This document shows positions 1 to 6,166 of a stretch of DNA of 46,728 nucleotides, in pieces. The stretch is taken from positions 1 through 46,728 of the forward strand of contig CANPMS010000014.1 in the NCBI GenBank assembly GCA_947575275.1. Reading direction: 5' to 3'. Position 1 is the stretch's first letter. Every line of letters begins with the position of its first letter. The translations under genes were made by a program, and so were the position numbers. Below the pieces are notes generated by a model, which made no database searches, had not been told where the DNA came from, and saw only the letters and a program-made list of their open reading frames with translations. This DNA comes from an uncultured Clostridium sp. (GTDB lineage: Bacteria; Bacillota; Clostridia; Lachnospirales; Lachnospiraceae).

Positions 1-2
1 TA

Positions 3-995
3 CTGTTATGTAACAGATGGGGGCACCGAATCGAAGTGCTCAGTTCTGGACAGGATGGAATCTTTGCAAGACAGATCCTGATGATTCGGGAAATGGAGAA
101 GAACTATCCGGAGCTGAAAAAGATTTTGGATGATCCTTATGGGAGCGTGTACCTGCATGAGGGAATGTACGAAGAGGCCATTCGGTTTTTGGAGGATCGA
201 ATGATCCAGCATGGTGGAGAGGTTGATTTGATTGCCATGTATGATGGAAATGACATGGAGGGAGCTTACCTAAAAGCAGCGCTGGGCCGTCTGATGGTAA
301 CTTGTGACTTTAAAGATATTGCAACGTATGAAAGCAGCGTGCGGAGGATGGAAGCCAGCCATGGAAAACCAAATCCAGAGCTGAATCCCCTGATGTTAAA
401 CCAGGATTTGCTGGAGTTAATTAAGCTGGACTCCAAAGAGGCAAACGAGAGAATCGGGAAAAAGGGGTTTTTCCGGTGGCAGGAGGAGAACAGAAAGCCT
501 GGAGATATACTGATGGAAGGAAGCAATAACCTTGCGTATGGGCTTATGATGTATCATACTGCCATGGTAGAGATAGACGCGCTGAGCAGACAGCAACGAG
601 ACGTTAAGATGCCAAAGAAGGCGGAGCAGCAGAGAGAGATTAAGCAGCAAGGAGAGGCGCAGAATGGAGGTCAAGAAGGCAAGGGTGTAGAGGGGGGAAG
701 TGATGCCAAAGGAATAGATAAGCCTACTACAGCTAATCCCTATGATTTGACTCCTAACCAGAGTACCAATATGGGTAGAAACAAATTCAACAAATTCGTT
801 CAAGATATAAAAGAAAATGGCATTCAAGAAAGCATTAAATATGTTGAATATGATGGTAAAATGTATGTAGTTGATGGTCATCACAGACTTAAAGCTGCTA
901 AAATTTTAGGATTAACAGAAGTTCCTATAGAAGAAGTGCAACTTCCCTATAAAGGATATGAAACAATACAAGACTTATTGACATGGGGTGATTAA
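3..995 (+). CDS. Polymorphic-toxin-like protein, 3' part, ParB/Srx-like C-terminal tip
   Basis: The reading frame is open through the left edge, so the true start lies outside the window; the GTG at 36 is not a convincing start. About 330 residues are visible. The N-terminal 190 or so are helical and charged and I do not recognise them. A low-complexity linker rich in Q, G, K and E follows (about bases 600-720). The last 80 residues form a ParB/Srx-like domain, with the motif VVDGHHRLKAAKILG near base 870 giving the GHHR signature. Base composition falls sharply to AT-rich from about 740, exactly where the tip begins. A variable AT-rich tip on a longer constant body, abutting a small AT-rich gene, is the arrangement of polymorphic toxins of the kind exported by type VII-like or similar systems. 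Toxin activity (nuclease or nucleotide-modifying) is inferred, not shown; a non-toxic ParB-like adaptor is possible. Confidence 0.6.
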   Translation: MLCNRWGHRIEVLSSGQDGIFARQILMIREMEKNYPELKKILDDPYGSVYLHEGMYEEAIRFLEDRMIQHGGEVDLIAMYDGNDMEGAYLKAALGRLMVTCDFKDIATYESSVRRMEASHGKPNPELNPLMLNQDLLELIKLDSKEANERIGKKGFFRWQEENRKPGDILMEGSNNLAYGLMMYHTAMVEIDALSRQQRDVKMPKKAEQQREIKQQGEAQNGGQEGKGVEGGSDAKGIDKPTTANPYDLTPNQSTNMGRNKFNKFVQDIKENGIQESIKYVEYDGKMYVVDGHHRLKAAKILGLTEVPIEEVQLPYKGYETIQDLLTWGD

Positions 996-1436
996 ATGGC
1001 TATATGGCAATTTGAATTTAATATAATACATAAAACAAAGCAAAATCTAAATAAATCTTCCCACGATTTTTCTGATAAAGTAATATCATGGGAAGAATGC
1101 AAATTAGAGGAGACATCTATTTTAAAATTAGTTTCACAATTTCCAATTGAAAAAAGTTGGTGCAAAGATATAGTGCAATATGGAAATAAAGATAAAACTT
1201 ATTTAGAATTTTGTTATGAAAAAAATGTACTTGTAGAAATTTTATGTAGGATTGATTTGAGAAATATTCAAAAAGAAGAATTTAACGTAATTTTTGATTT
1301 TATTAACATGAATGATGCTTTAATATTTTATAATGAAATAATTTATAATATTTCTAAAAATGATCTTATAAATTTAATTACGGAATCAGATGCTTATAAA
1401 TTTTGCAAGGCTCCAAGGGAATTTTTTATACTGTAA
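996..1436 (+). CDS. Probable immunity protein for the upstream toxin tip
   Basis: 146 residues, starting on the base directly after the upstream stop codon, so the two genes are translationally coupled. It is very AT-rich, like the toxin tip before it and unlike most of the window. The protein is small, soluble, without signal peptide or membrane segment, and has a short RIDLR motif near residue 87. I do not recognise a named family with confidence. Position, size and composition are those of an immunity gene paired with a toxin C-terminus; the function is inferred from context only. Confidence 0.55.
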   Translation: MAIWQFEFNIIHKTKQNLNKSSHDFSDKVISWEECKLEETSILKLVSQFPIEKSWCKDIVQYGNKDKTYLEFCYEKNVLVEILCRIDLRNIQKEEFNVIFDFINMNDALIFYNEIIYNISKNDLINLITESDAYKFCKAPREFFIL

Positions 1437-1551
1437 AATAATGGGAATACTATTTTTACAAAATTAAAGCAGTTTATATCTAAGAGGTTTTGTAAGTAGT
1501 GATTATTAACACTTATCAGGTTTACAGTTAAATTTAATAGTAATATAGCGA

Positions 1552-1602
1552 CCGGCTTTGCCGGAGGACGTCCCCCGGTCTGGGTGGCATCAAGCCACCC
1601 AG
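1552..1602. repeat. GC-rich double hairpin at the toxin-array junction
   Basis: Two adjacent GC-rich hairpins sit in an otherwise AT-rich stretch: CCGGC-TTT-GCCGG (1552-1564), and a 9-bp stem CTGGGTGGC (1580-1588) with GCCACCCAG (1594-1602) around a 5-base loop. A degenerate copy of the first part occurs at 2082-2105, downstream of the next immunity-like gene (shared core CGGCTTT-k-CCGG then GTCCC). There is no T-run, so this is not a standard terminator. A recombination joint or a palindromic intergenic repeat fits better. Confidence 0.5.
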
Positions 1603-1609
1603 GCTTTAA

Positions 1610-1735
1610 CCTGCTTATGATCCTACAATCAACGATTTCAGACCGGCTAAATATACAAACCCCAATGGAGATTTTTTTGATGAGAGTATCATGAATAATA
1701 CACATATACCTATCGAATATCCATACAATCCATAA
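1610..1735 (+). pseudogene. Orphan toxin C-terminal tail (no start)
   Basis: About 41 codons are open, ending with TAA at 1733-1735, 19 bases before the next gene. The translation includes PAKYTNPNGDFFDES and ends IPIEYPYNP. The frame is closed upstream by a stop at 1607-1609 and has no plausible start or ribosome site. It sits just before a small immunity-like gene, as expected for a displaced toxin tip. The parent toxin family is not recognised. Confidence 0.45.
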
Positions 1736-1754
1736 AAGTGATGGAGGAAAGACT

Positions 1755-2072
1755 ATGCGACTAGAAGAGATTAATATAATTGAGAAATTTGAAAGTGAGG
1801 ATGAATTAATCAAAGTAGCGGAAGAAATAGGCGATAAAATTGCCTTTAAAGGTTATCAGGAAGAACAAGTGGTGGCCGTGGTTAATGAATTGCTAAAGCT
1901 AGATTTATTATCAGTGAAATACGAAACACGTGAGGAAGTTTTGAGTGTATTATGTGATTCTGTTTCAAATTACCAAATATGTACAAAAATAAGTTGGAAT
2001 AGTATTTCTAAGGTGGCGGATAGGTTAGAGGATGATTTAAAAGAGTATGTTGACGAATTTTTACACAATTAA
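1755..2072 (+). CDS. Orphan immunity-like protein
   Basis: 105 residues, acidic, predicted mainly helical, no signal peptide or membrane segment. An AGTGATGGAGGAAAG ribosome site precedes the ATG with good spacing, so the gene should be translated. It follows directly on a toxin-tail fragment (1610-1735) and is AT-rich like the other members of this patch. Orphan tip plus immunity pairs are common behind full-length polymorphic toxins and protect against sibling toxins. I do not recognise the family; the role is inferred from position. Confidence 0.5.
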   Translation: MRLEEINIIEKFESEDELIKVAEEIGDKIAFKGYQEEQVVAVVNELLKLDLLSVKYETREEVLSVLCDSVSNYQICTKISWNSISKVADRLEDDLKEYVDEFLHN

Positions 2073-2139
2073 AAGATTCGCACGGCTTTTCCGGGCAATG
2101 TCCCTGGATCATTACCTTAATCCAGAGAGCTATATTTAA

Positions 2140-2232
2140 GATGTGGTCGATAAATACGGTATAAATTTAAAAGGTTTTGGTCAAAAAATAACAATAAAAT
2201 ATAATCCTAATTATGTAAGAGATCCAGGATGA
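2140..2232 (+). pseudogene. Second orphan toxin-tail fragment
   Basis: An open stretch of 30 codons ending TGA (2230-2232), translating to VVDKYGINLKGFGQKITIKY and then NPNYVRDPG. It is closed upstream by a stop at 2137-2139 and has no start. Composition and peptide style match the last residues of a secreted toxin tip. Unlike the previous fragment it has no immunity gene behind it; an IS scrap follows at once. Confidence 0.35.
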
Positions 2233-2303
2233 TTACACTCAAGGAGCTGTTTATTGACGGTACAAAAATAGAAGCAAATGCAAACCGTTATACGTTTGTC
2301 TGA
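2232..2303 (+). mobile_element. IS1182-family transposase fragment
   Basis: Twenty-three codons read ITLKELFIDGTKIEANANRY followed by TFV and a stop. LFIDGTKIEANAN is the hallmark of the IS1182-type transposase around its catalytic core. Both sides of the element are missing, so this is a relic. It marks the right end of the shuffled toxin patch and suggests IS-assisted rearrangement. Confidence 0.7.
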
Positions 2304-2352
2304 CGGGGAAGGGAGCGAGTTTGTCCATGGAATTCTCTCTTTCTTAAGAATC

Positions 2353-2385
2353 AGGGGCTGAAACCGGTGTTAACCGACAGCCCCT
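2353..2385. terminator. Hairpin between the toxin patch and nrdI
   Basis: AGGGGCTG (2353-2360) pairs with CAGCCCCT (2378-2385), followed on the plus strand by TCTTT. It lies 20 bases beyond the end of the minus-strand nrdI gene, so it could serve nrdI, the plus-strand patch, or both. The T-run is short. Confidence 0.5.
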
Positions 2386-2404
2386 TCTTTAACAGATTAG
2401 ATGT

Positions 2405-2761
2405 TTACGCCTGCAGCGCTTCCTTGATCGTTTTCTCCACAGAAGGATTCCCGTCCTTCTCAAATTTTGCCAGAATTGGAAGACCATACTTCTCCTCAAT
2501 CTTCTCAGCGGCAAGGCAGAAGGTATCTGGATGGCGTTCGCTGTTGCCGCTGACAGCAACACCTTTGCAGTTTCCATGGTTTGCATCAAGAAATGTTTTT
2601 ACAATGGGGGGGATGATACCCTCTCCATCTGTATAGATAACCAGTATATAATCTTCATTCACTGATTCTTCTCCAGATGCAATTTTGAGTGTGTCTGCTG
2701 CTGAAATACGATCTATCAGCTTCTGAACGTTGCCTGTACGGGAAGCATATACTAATTTCAT
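2405..2761 (-). CDS. nrdI: NrdI-like flavodoxin, ribonucleotide reductase assembly protein
   Basis: 118 residues, the size of NrdI. The N-terminus MKLVYASRTGNVQKLIDR is the FMN phosphate-binding loop of the family; TDGEGIIPP and AVSGNSERHP correspond to the flavin-contacting loops, and the YGLPILAKFE segment is typical of NrdI. NrdI is an FMN protein that supplies the oxidant used to build the dimanganese-tyrosyl radical cofactor of class Ib ribonucleotide reductase (NrdF). No nrdE, nrdF or nrdH is present here, so this is a stand-alone copy; a general small flavodoxin role cannot be excluded. It is transcribed alone, leftward, from a strong promoter at 2815-2843 with a GAGAGGAT ribosome site. 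Confidence 0.75.
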   Translation of the reverse strand: MKLVYASRTGNVQKLIDRISAADTLKIASGEESVNEDYILVIYTDGEGIIPPIVKTFLDANHGNCKGVAVSGNSERHPDTFCLAAEKIEEKYGLPILAKFEKDGNPSVEKTIKEALQA

Positions 2762-2814
2762 ATAAATATCCTCTCTTTCATAATTTTAATAGTTAGATAT
2801 TGCTAATCGTGGAA

Positions 2815-2843
2815 ATTATATCATTTTTGTTTTATAAAGTCAA
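2815..2843 (-). promoter_or_regulatory. Sigma-A promoter of nrdI
   Basis: Read on the minus strand: TTGACT (2843-2838), 17-base spacer, TATAAT (2820-2815). The leader to the ATG at 2761 is about 45 bases. Confidence 0.75.
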
Positions 2844-2996
2844 CAAAGAATATCAACTAAAAAAGTATGGTTTTAAAGAAATGAAACTGGAAGTTAGAAA
2901 AGAATTTCTGCTTCTTTCATAAAAACAGATGGTAAAGGTCATTGTCATGTGTTAAAATGACTGCATATAAACTTGAAAAAACAAATGAGGATGAAG

Positions 2997-3383
2997 ATGA
3001 AATCAGAACGTACTTTTTATGTGGGTGCTGCCGCTGTTTTGTTTATCATTGAGGTCATGATAGCTTTGTATATTCATGATGACTTTATTCGACCATATAT
3101 CGGAGATATGCTGGTTGTAATTTTGCTGTACTGCTTTGTTCGCATTGTGTTTCCAAAAGGCATCCGCTTCTTGCCTCTTTACATTTTTTTGTTTGCCGTT
3201 GTAGTGGAATGTTTACAGTATTTTAATTGGGTGAAGCTTTTGGGGCTGGAACACAATACATTTTTCCGAATATTGATGGGCTCTGTTTTTGACATAAAAG
3301 ATATTTGCTGTTACGGAATCGGAAGTGTTTTGCCGGGAGTTTTTCAGGCTTTTAAGACGAGGAAGGCAGCTGAATCAGAATAG
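2997..3383 (+). CDS. DUF2809 family membrane protein
   Basis: 128 residues with four hydrophobic segments (about residues 6-22, 33-50, 55-74 and 90-115) and the conserved acidic and aromatic pattern of DUF2809 (ALYIHDDFIRPYIGD, VVECLQYFNW). The function of the family is unknown. The frame is open from a TTG at 2973, but only the ATG at 2997 has a ribosome site (GAGG, 6 bases upstream), so that start is chosen. The next gene starts 31 bases beyond the stop and is probably co-transcribed. Confidence 0.75.
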   Translation: MKSERTFYVGAAAVLFIIEVMIALYIHDDFIRPYIGDMLVVILLYCFVRIVFPKGIRFLPLYIFLFAVVVECLQYFNWVKLLGLEHNTFFRILMGSVFDIKDICCYGIGSVLPGVFQAFKTRKAAESE

Positions 3384-3414
3384 AGAAAAGGGCAAGAAGA
3401 AAGGGAATAGTTCA

Positions 3415-4461
3415 TTGAAGAAAAATAAGGTTTATCTGGCAGTATTGTTTATGGCAGGAGTTTTACTCTCCGCCTGTGGGACGAAAAGCAGTGGGGGAGC
3501 TGCTTCAGCGCCAACCGGTTATCCTTCATATACCAGTCAGGAGGATTCTCAAAAAGCGGACACTGAGGGGAGCGCTGTTATATCAGGAGAAGATACAGAA
3601 ACAGAAGAGCTGTATTTTCAGAAAGACGGAAAAGATTATGAAAAAGTAAAGGATCTGATAGATGGACAGTACCACTGGGCAAGCGCGGTGGGAGAAGGGG
3701 AAACCATAGTGGATTCCCATGGGCATGAACGGCCGGATTATTACACCCAGCCCCGGTGGTTCGTAAACCTGGACAGAGGGGAAAGCCTGGAAGTACGGCG
3801 TTGGGATAATCTGTATTATTCAGCAGGAGATTACCTGATTTATGAGTATAACGGGACAATGTATGTAGCAGAAAAAGAAGATTTATATCATCCGGTGTTG
3901 AGCTATCCGGTGGAAGGAACTTACGGAATCGTTAATAAGGTTTCTGGAGGATACATGGTTGCTAATAACAAGGAATACAAAGTAGTTTATTATGATGAGA
4001 AGTTTCGGCAAATTAAGACGCTGGAAGGATTCCGTGCCGGAGAGAGCGGAAACTATTATAGGGACGGTTTGCTGGCGGTGCGTGATATGGATACGGGCCT
4101 TATGGGCTTTCTGGATGAGGAAGGGGAAGTGGCTATTCCATGTCAATATGGATATGTCAGTCATTTTTCTAATGGATTCAGCTCGGTACTTGTAGATGCA
4201 CGGTTGATTCCCTATACGGAAGATGGCGGTACCGTTCAGATGTTTGGTGAGGCTGGAGGATATTGGGCAGTTATTGACACGGAAGGAAATTATGCGGTTG
4301 CACCTTCTGAAGCTTATGCAAACAAAGCGTTTGGTGACGAGAGAGATCTTTACTGCGGGGCGAGACGTTTTTCCGAGGCGCGAAGTGATGGAACAATAGA
4401 TTTTCTGGATATAAGTCCAGATGAGGATGATAAGGTGATTGAAACGATTCGGATCAAATAG
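3415..4461 (+). CDS. Lipoprotein with WG-type repeats
   Basis: 348 residues from a TTG start preceded by AAAGGGAA; this start gives a clean lipoprotein signal MKKNKVYLAVLF with lipobox LLSAC and Cys21 as the lipidated residue. The longer frame from 3325 overlaps DUF2809 and would bury the signal. Residues 50-110 are acidic and low in complexity. The rest carries beta-rich WG-like repeats (DMDTGLMGFLDEEGEV, GGYWAVIDTEGNYAV), which usually form propeller-like binding surfaces. It should sit on the outer face of the membrane. The ligand is unknown. The DUF1905 gene follows after 3 bases. Confidence 0.7.
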   Translation: MKKNKVYLAVLFMAGVLLSACGTKSSGGAASAPTGYPSYTSQEDSQKADTEGSAVISGEDTETEELYFQKDGKDYEKVKDLIDGQYHWASAVGEGETIVDSHGHERPDYYTQPRWFVNLDRGESLEVRRWDNLYYSAGDYLIYEYNGTMYVAEKEDLYHPVLSYPVEGTYGIVNKVSGGYMVANNKEYKVVYYDEKFRQIKTLEGFRAGESGNYYRDGLLAVRDMDTGLMGFLDEEGEVAIPCQYGYVSHFSNGFSSVLVDARLIPYTEDGGTVQMFGEAGGYWAVIDTEGNYAVAPSEAYANKAFGDERDLYCGARRFSEARSDGTIDFLDISPDEDDKVIETIRIK

Positions 4462-4464
4462 TTT

Positions 4465-4752
4465 ATGAGTGCAAAAATTTATGAGTTTCATGCAGTTATA
4501 GAAGCGGTTCCCGATAAAGGCGGTGCATATATACGATTTCCGTATGATATTAGAGAGGAATTTGGCAAAGGCAGGGTTAAAGCGAAAATAACCTTTAATG
4601 GGGAACCGTATAGCGGAAGTATTGTGAATATGGGAGTGAAAAATATAGATGGTTCGGTCTGTTATATCATTGGAATTCGCAAAGAAATCCAGAATAAAAT
4701 AGGAAAACAGCCAGGCGACACGATTTTTGTTACGGTAAGGGTGATTGAGTAA
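4465..4752 (+). CDS. DUF1905 domain protein
   Basis: 95 residues matching DUF1905, a small beta-barrel-like domain; IRFPYDIREEFGKGRVKAKI and the C-terminal PGDTIFVTV are typical. It is soluble and has no signal. The start lies 3 bases after the lipoprotein stop, so it is translationally linked. Family members often occur alone or fused to YdeI-like domains; the biochemical role is not established. Confidence 0.75.
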   Translation: MSAKIYEFHAVIEAVPDKGGAYIRFPYDIREEFGKGRVKAKITFNGEPYSGSIVNMGVKNIDGSVCYIIGIRKEIQNKIGKQPGDTIFVTVRVIE

Positions 4753-4775
4753 TGAAATCGTAAGAAATGTTTTTA

Positions 4776-4804
4776 TTGCATCATAAGGGAAATTGTGGTA
4801 TAAC
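4776..4804 (+). promoter_or_regulatory. Sigma-A promoter of the gntR-ABC operon
   Basis: TTGCAT (4776-4781), 17-base spacer, TATAAC (4799-4804). The -10 element overlaps the operator palindrome at 4802-4828, so repressor binding would block polymerase. Confidence 0.65.
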
Positions 4805-4828
4805 TGTATTAACAATACTAATACAGTT
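4802..4828. promoter_or_regulatory. GntR/YtrA-type operator palindrome
   Basis: Perfect 10-bp arms AACTGTATTA (4802-4811) and TAATACAGTT (4819-4828) separated by 7 bases, lying on the -10 region and transcription start. It stands 43 bases before a YtrA-subfamily regulator, whose relatives bind palindromes of this type and repress their own operon. Confidence 0.75.
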
Positions 4829-4870
4829 GTGCAGCACTGGTATTGAGACAGCAGCAGAAAGGAGAGGCAG

Positions 4871-5242
4871 ATGATTCTGTTGGATTACAAGGACAGGCGC
4901 CCCATCTATGAACAGGTGGAGGATAAGCTGAAAGAGATGATGATTCTGGGTATTCTGGAAGAGGACGCCCAGATGCCTTCCGTGCGCAGCCTGGCAATGG
5001 AACTTGCAATTAATCCCAATACAATTCAGAGAGCATATGCAGAGCTGGAGCGGGGCGGATTTATCTATTCTGTAAAGGGCCGCGGCAGCTTTGTGGGCAG
5101 TATTGACAAATTGCGGGAAGCGAAGCAGTGTGAGCTGATGGAGGAGATGAAGGGGCTGGTTTGCGAGGCAAAGAAACTAAGAATGGATCAGGAAGCGTTT
5201 TTGGTGATGGCAAAGAGGGCATATGGCTCCGGTCAGATATGA
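4871..5242 (+). CDS. GntR-family (YtrA subfamily) transcriptional repressor
   Basis: 123 residues: an N-terminal winged helix (residues 8-78; PSVRSLAMELAINPNTIQRA is the recognition region and VKGRGSFVG the wing) and a short helical C-terminal tail of about 45 residues. The short tail without an effector domain defines the YtrA subfamily, which normally represses linked ABC transporter genes and responds to cell-envelope-active agents. It is the first gene of a six-gene operon and has a perfect palindrome over its promoter, which implies autoregulation. The inducer is not visible in sequence. Confidence 0.85.
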   Translation: MILLDYKDRRPIYEQVEDKLKEMMILGILEEDAQMPSVRSLAMELAINPNTIQRAYAELERGGFIYSVKGRGSFVGSIDKLREAKQCELMEEMKGLVCEAKKLRMDQEAFLVMAKRAYGSGQI

Positions 5243-5266
5243 GACAGGTAAGGAGGGAGAGACAGT

Positions 5267-6166
5267 ATGATAGAGACAGTAAATCTGACAAAACAGTTTG
5301 ACGATATTTTAGCGATTGATCATGTTAATGCAACAATCCGGGATGGCAGTGTGTTTGGGCTGATTGGAACCAACGGTGCGGGCAAGAGTACATTTTTGCG
5401 TATGGTTGCAGGTGTGTTAAAGCCGGACGAGGGAACTGTGACCATCGACGGCATGAGCGTGTTTGAGAATGAAGAGGCGAAGAGGCGGTTTTTCTACATT
5501 TCTGATGATCAGCACTTTTTTAACAATGCGACGCCGCAGGATATGATGAATTACTATAAAATTGTGTATCCATTGTTTGATGAAAACCGGTTTGACTCTC
5601 TGATGAGCAATTTTGGACTCCAGAAGAATCGGAAAATCAACACTTTTTCCAAAGGGATGAAAAAGCAGGTTTCGATTATCTGCGGCATCTGTGCATATAC
5701 CGAGTATCTGTTCTGCGACGAGACCTTTGATGGTTTGGATCCGGTGATGCGTCAGGCAGTAAAGAGTATCTTTGCAAGCGATATGGAAGAGCGTCATCTG
5801 ACTCCGATTATCGCCTCCCATAACCTGCGTGAACTTGAGGATATATGCGACCATGTGGGGCTTCTTCACAAAGGAGGAATCCTGTTAAGCCGAGACTTAG
5901 ATGAGATGAAGATGAATATCCATAAAATCCAGTGCGTGCTCCGTGAGGGGATGGAGGCGGCTCACCTGGAGGGGCTGGAACTTCTTAAGACAGAGAGCAG
6001 AGGAAAACTTCTCACCTTGACAGTGCGCGGAGATTTAAGCAAGGTGGAACATATAATGAAGAAAGCAGAGCCGGTATTTTATGAGACGATTCCGCTGTCT
6101 TTGGAGGAAATCTTTATCAGTGAAACGGAGGTAGTTGGCTATGACATCAAAAAACTTATATTTTAA
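5267..6166 (+). CDS. ABC transporter ATP-binding protein (ABC-2 type)
   Basis: 299 residues. Walker A is GTNGAGKST (residues 34-42), the signature is the degenerate FSKGMKKQV, Walker B is YLFCDETFDGLDP and the switch His is in IIASHNLRE. The degenerate signature is common in YtrB/BcrA-like ATPases controlled by YtrA-type repressors. A C-terminal accessory region of about 80 residues follows the nucleotide-binding domain. It should pair with the permease gene that overlaps its end by 26 bases and form an exporter at the cytoplasmic membrane. The substrate is unknown; roles in peptide antibiotic resistance or envelope stress are suggested by the regulator type. Confidence 0.85.
   Translation: MIETVNLTKQFDDILAIDHVNATIRDGSVFGLIGTNGAGKSTFLRMVAGVLKPDEGTVTIDGMSVFENEEAKRRFFYISDDQHFFNNATPQDMMNYYKIVYPLFDENRFDSLMSNFGLQKNRKINTFSKGMKKQVSIICGICAYTEYLFCDETFDGLDPVMRQAVKSIFASDMEERHLTPIIASHNLRELEDICDHVGLLHKGGILLSRDLDEMKMNIHKIQCVLREGMEAAHLEGLELLKTESRGKLLTLTVRGDLSKVEHIMKKAEPVFYETIPLSLEEIFISETEVVGYDIKKLIF

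Noticed and set aside
3883..4815. 310-codon minus-strand frame
   Set aside because: Antisense to the WG lipoprotein and DUF1905 genes, with no family resemblance or ribosome site.
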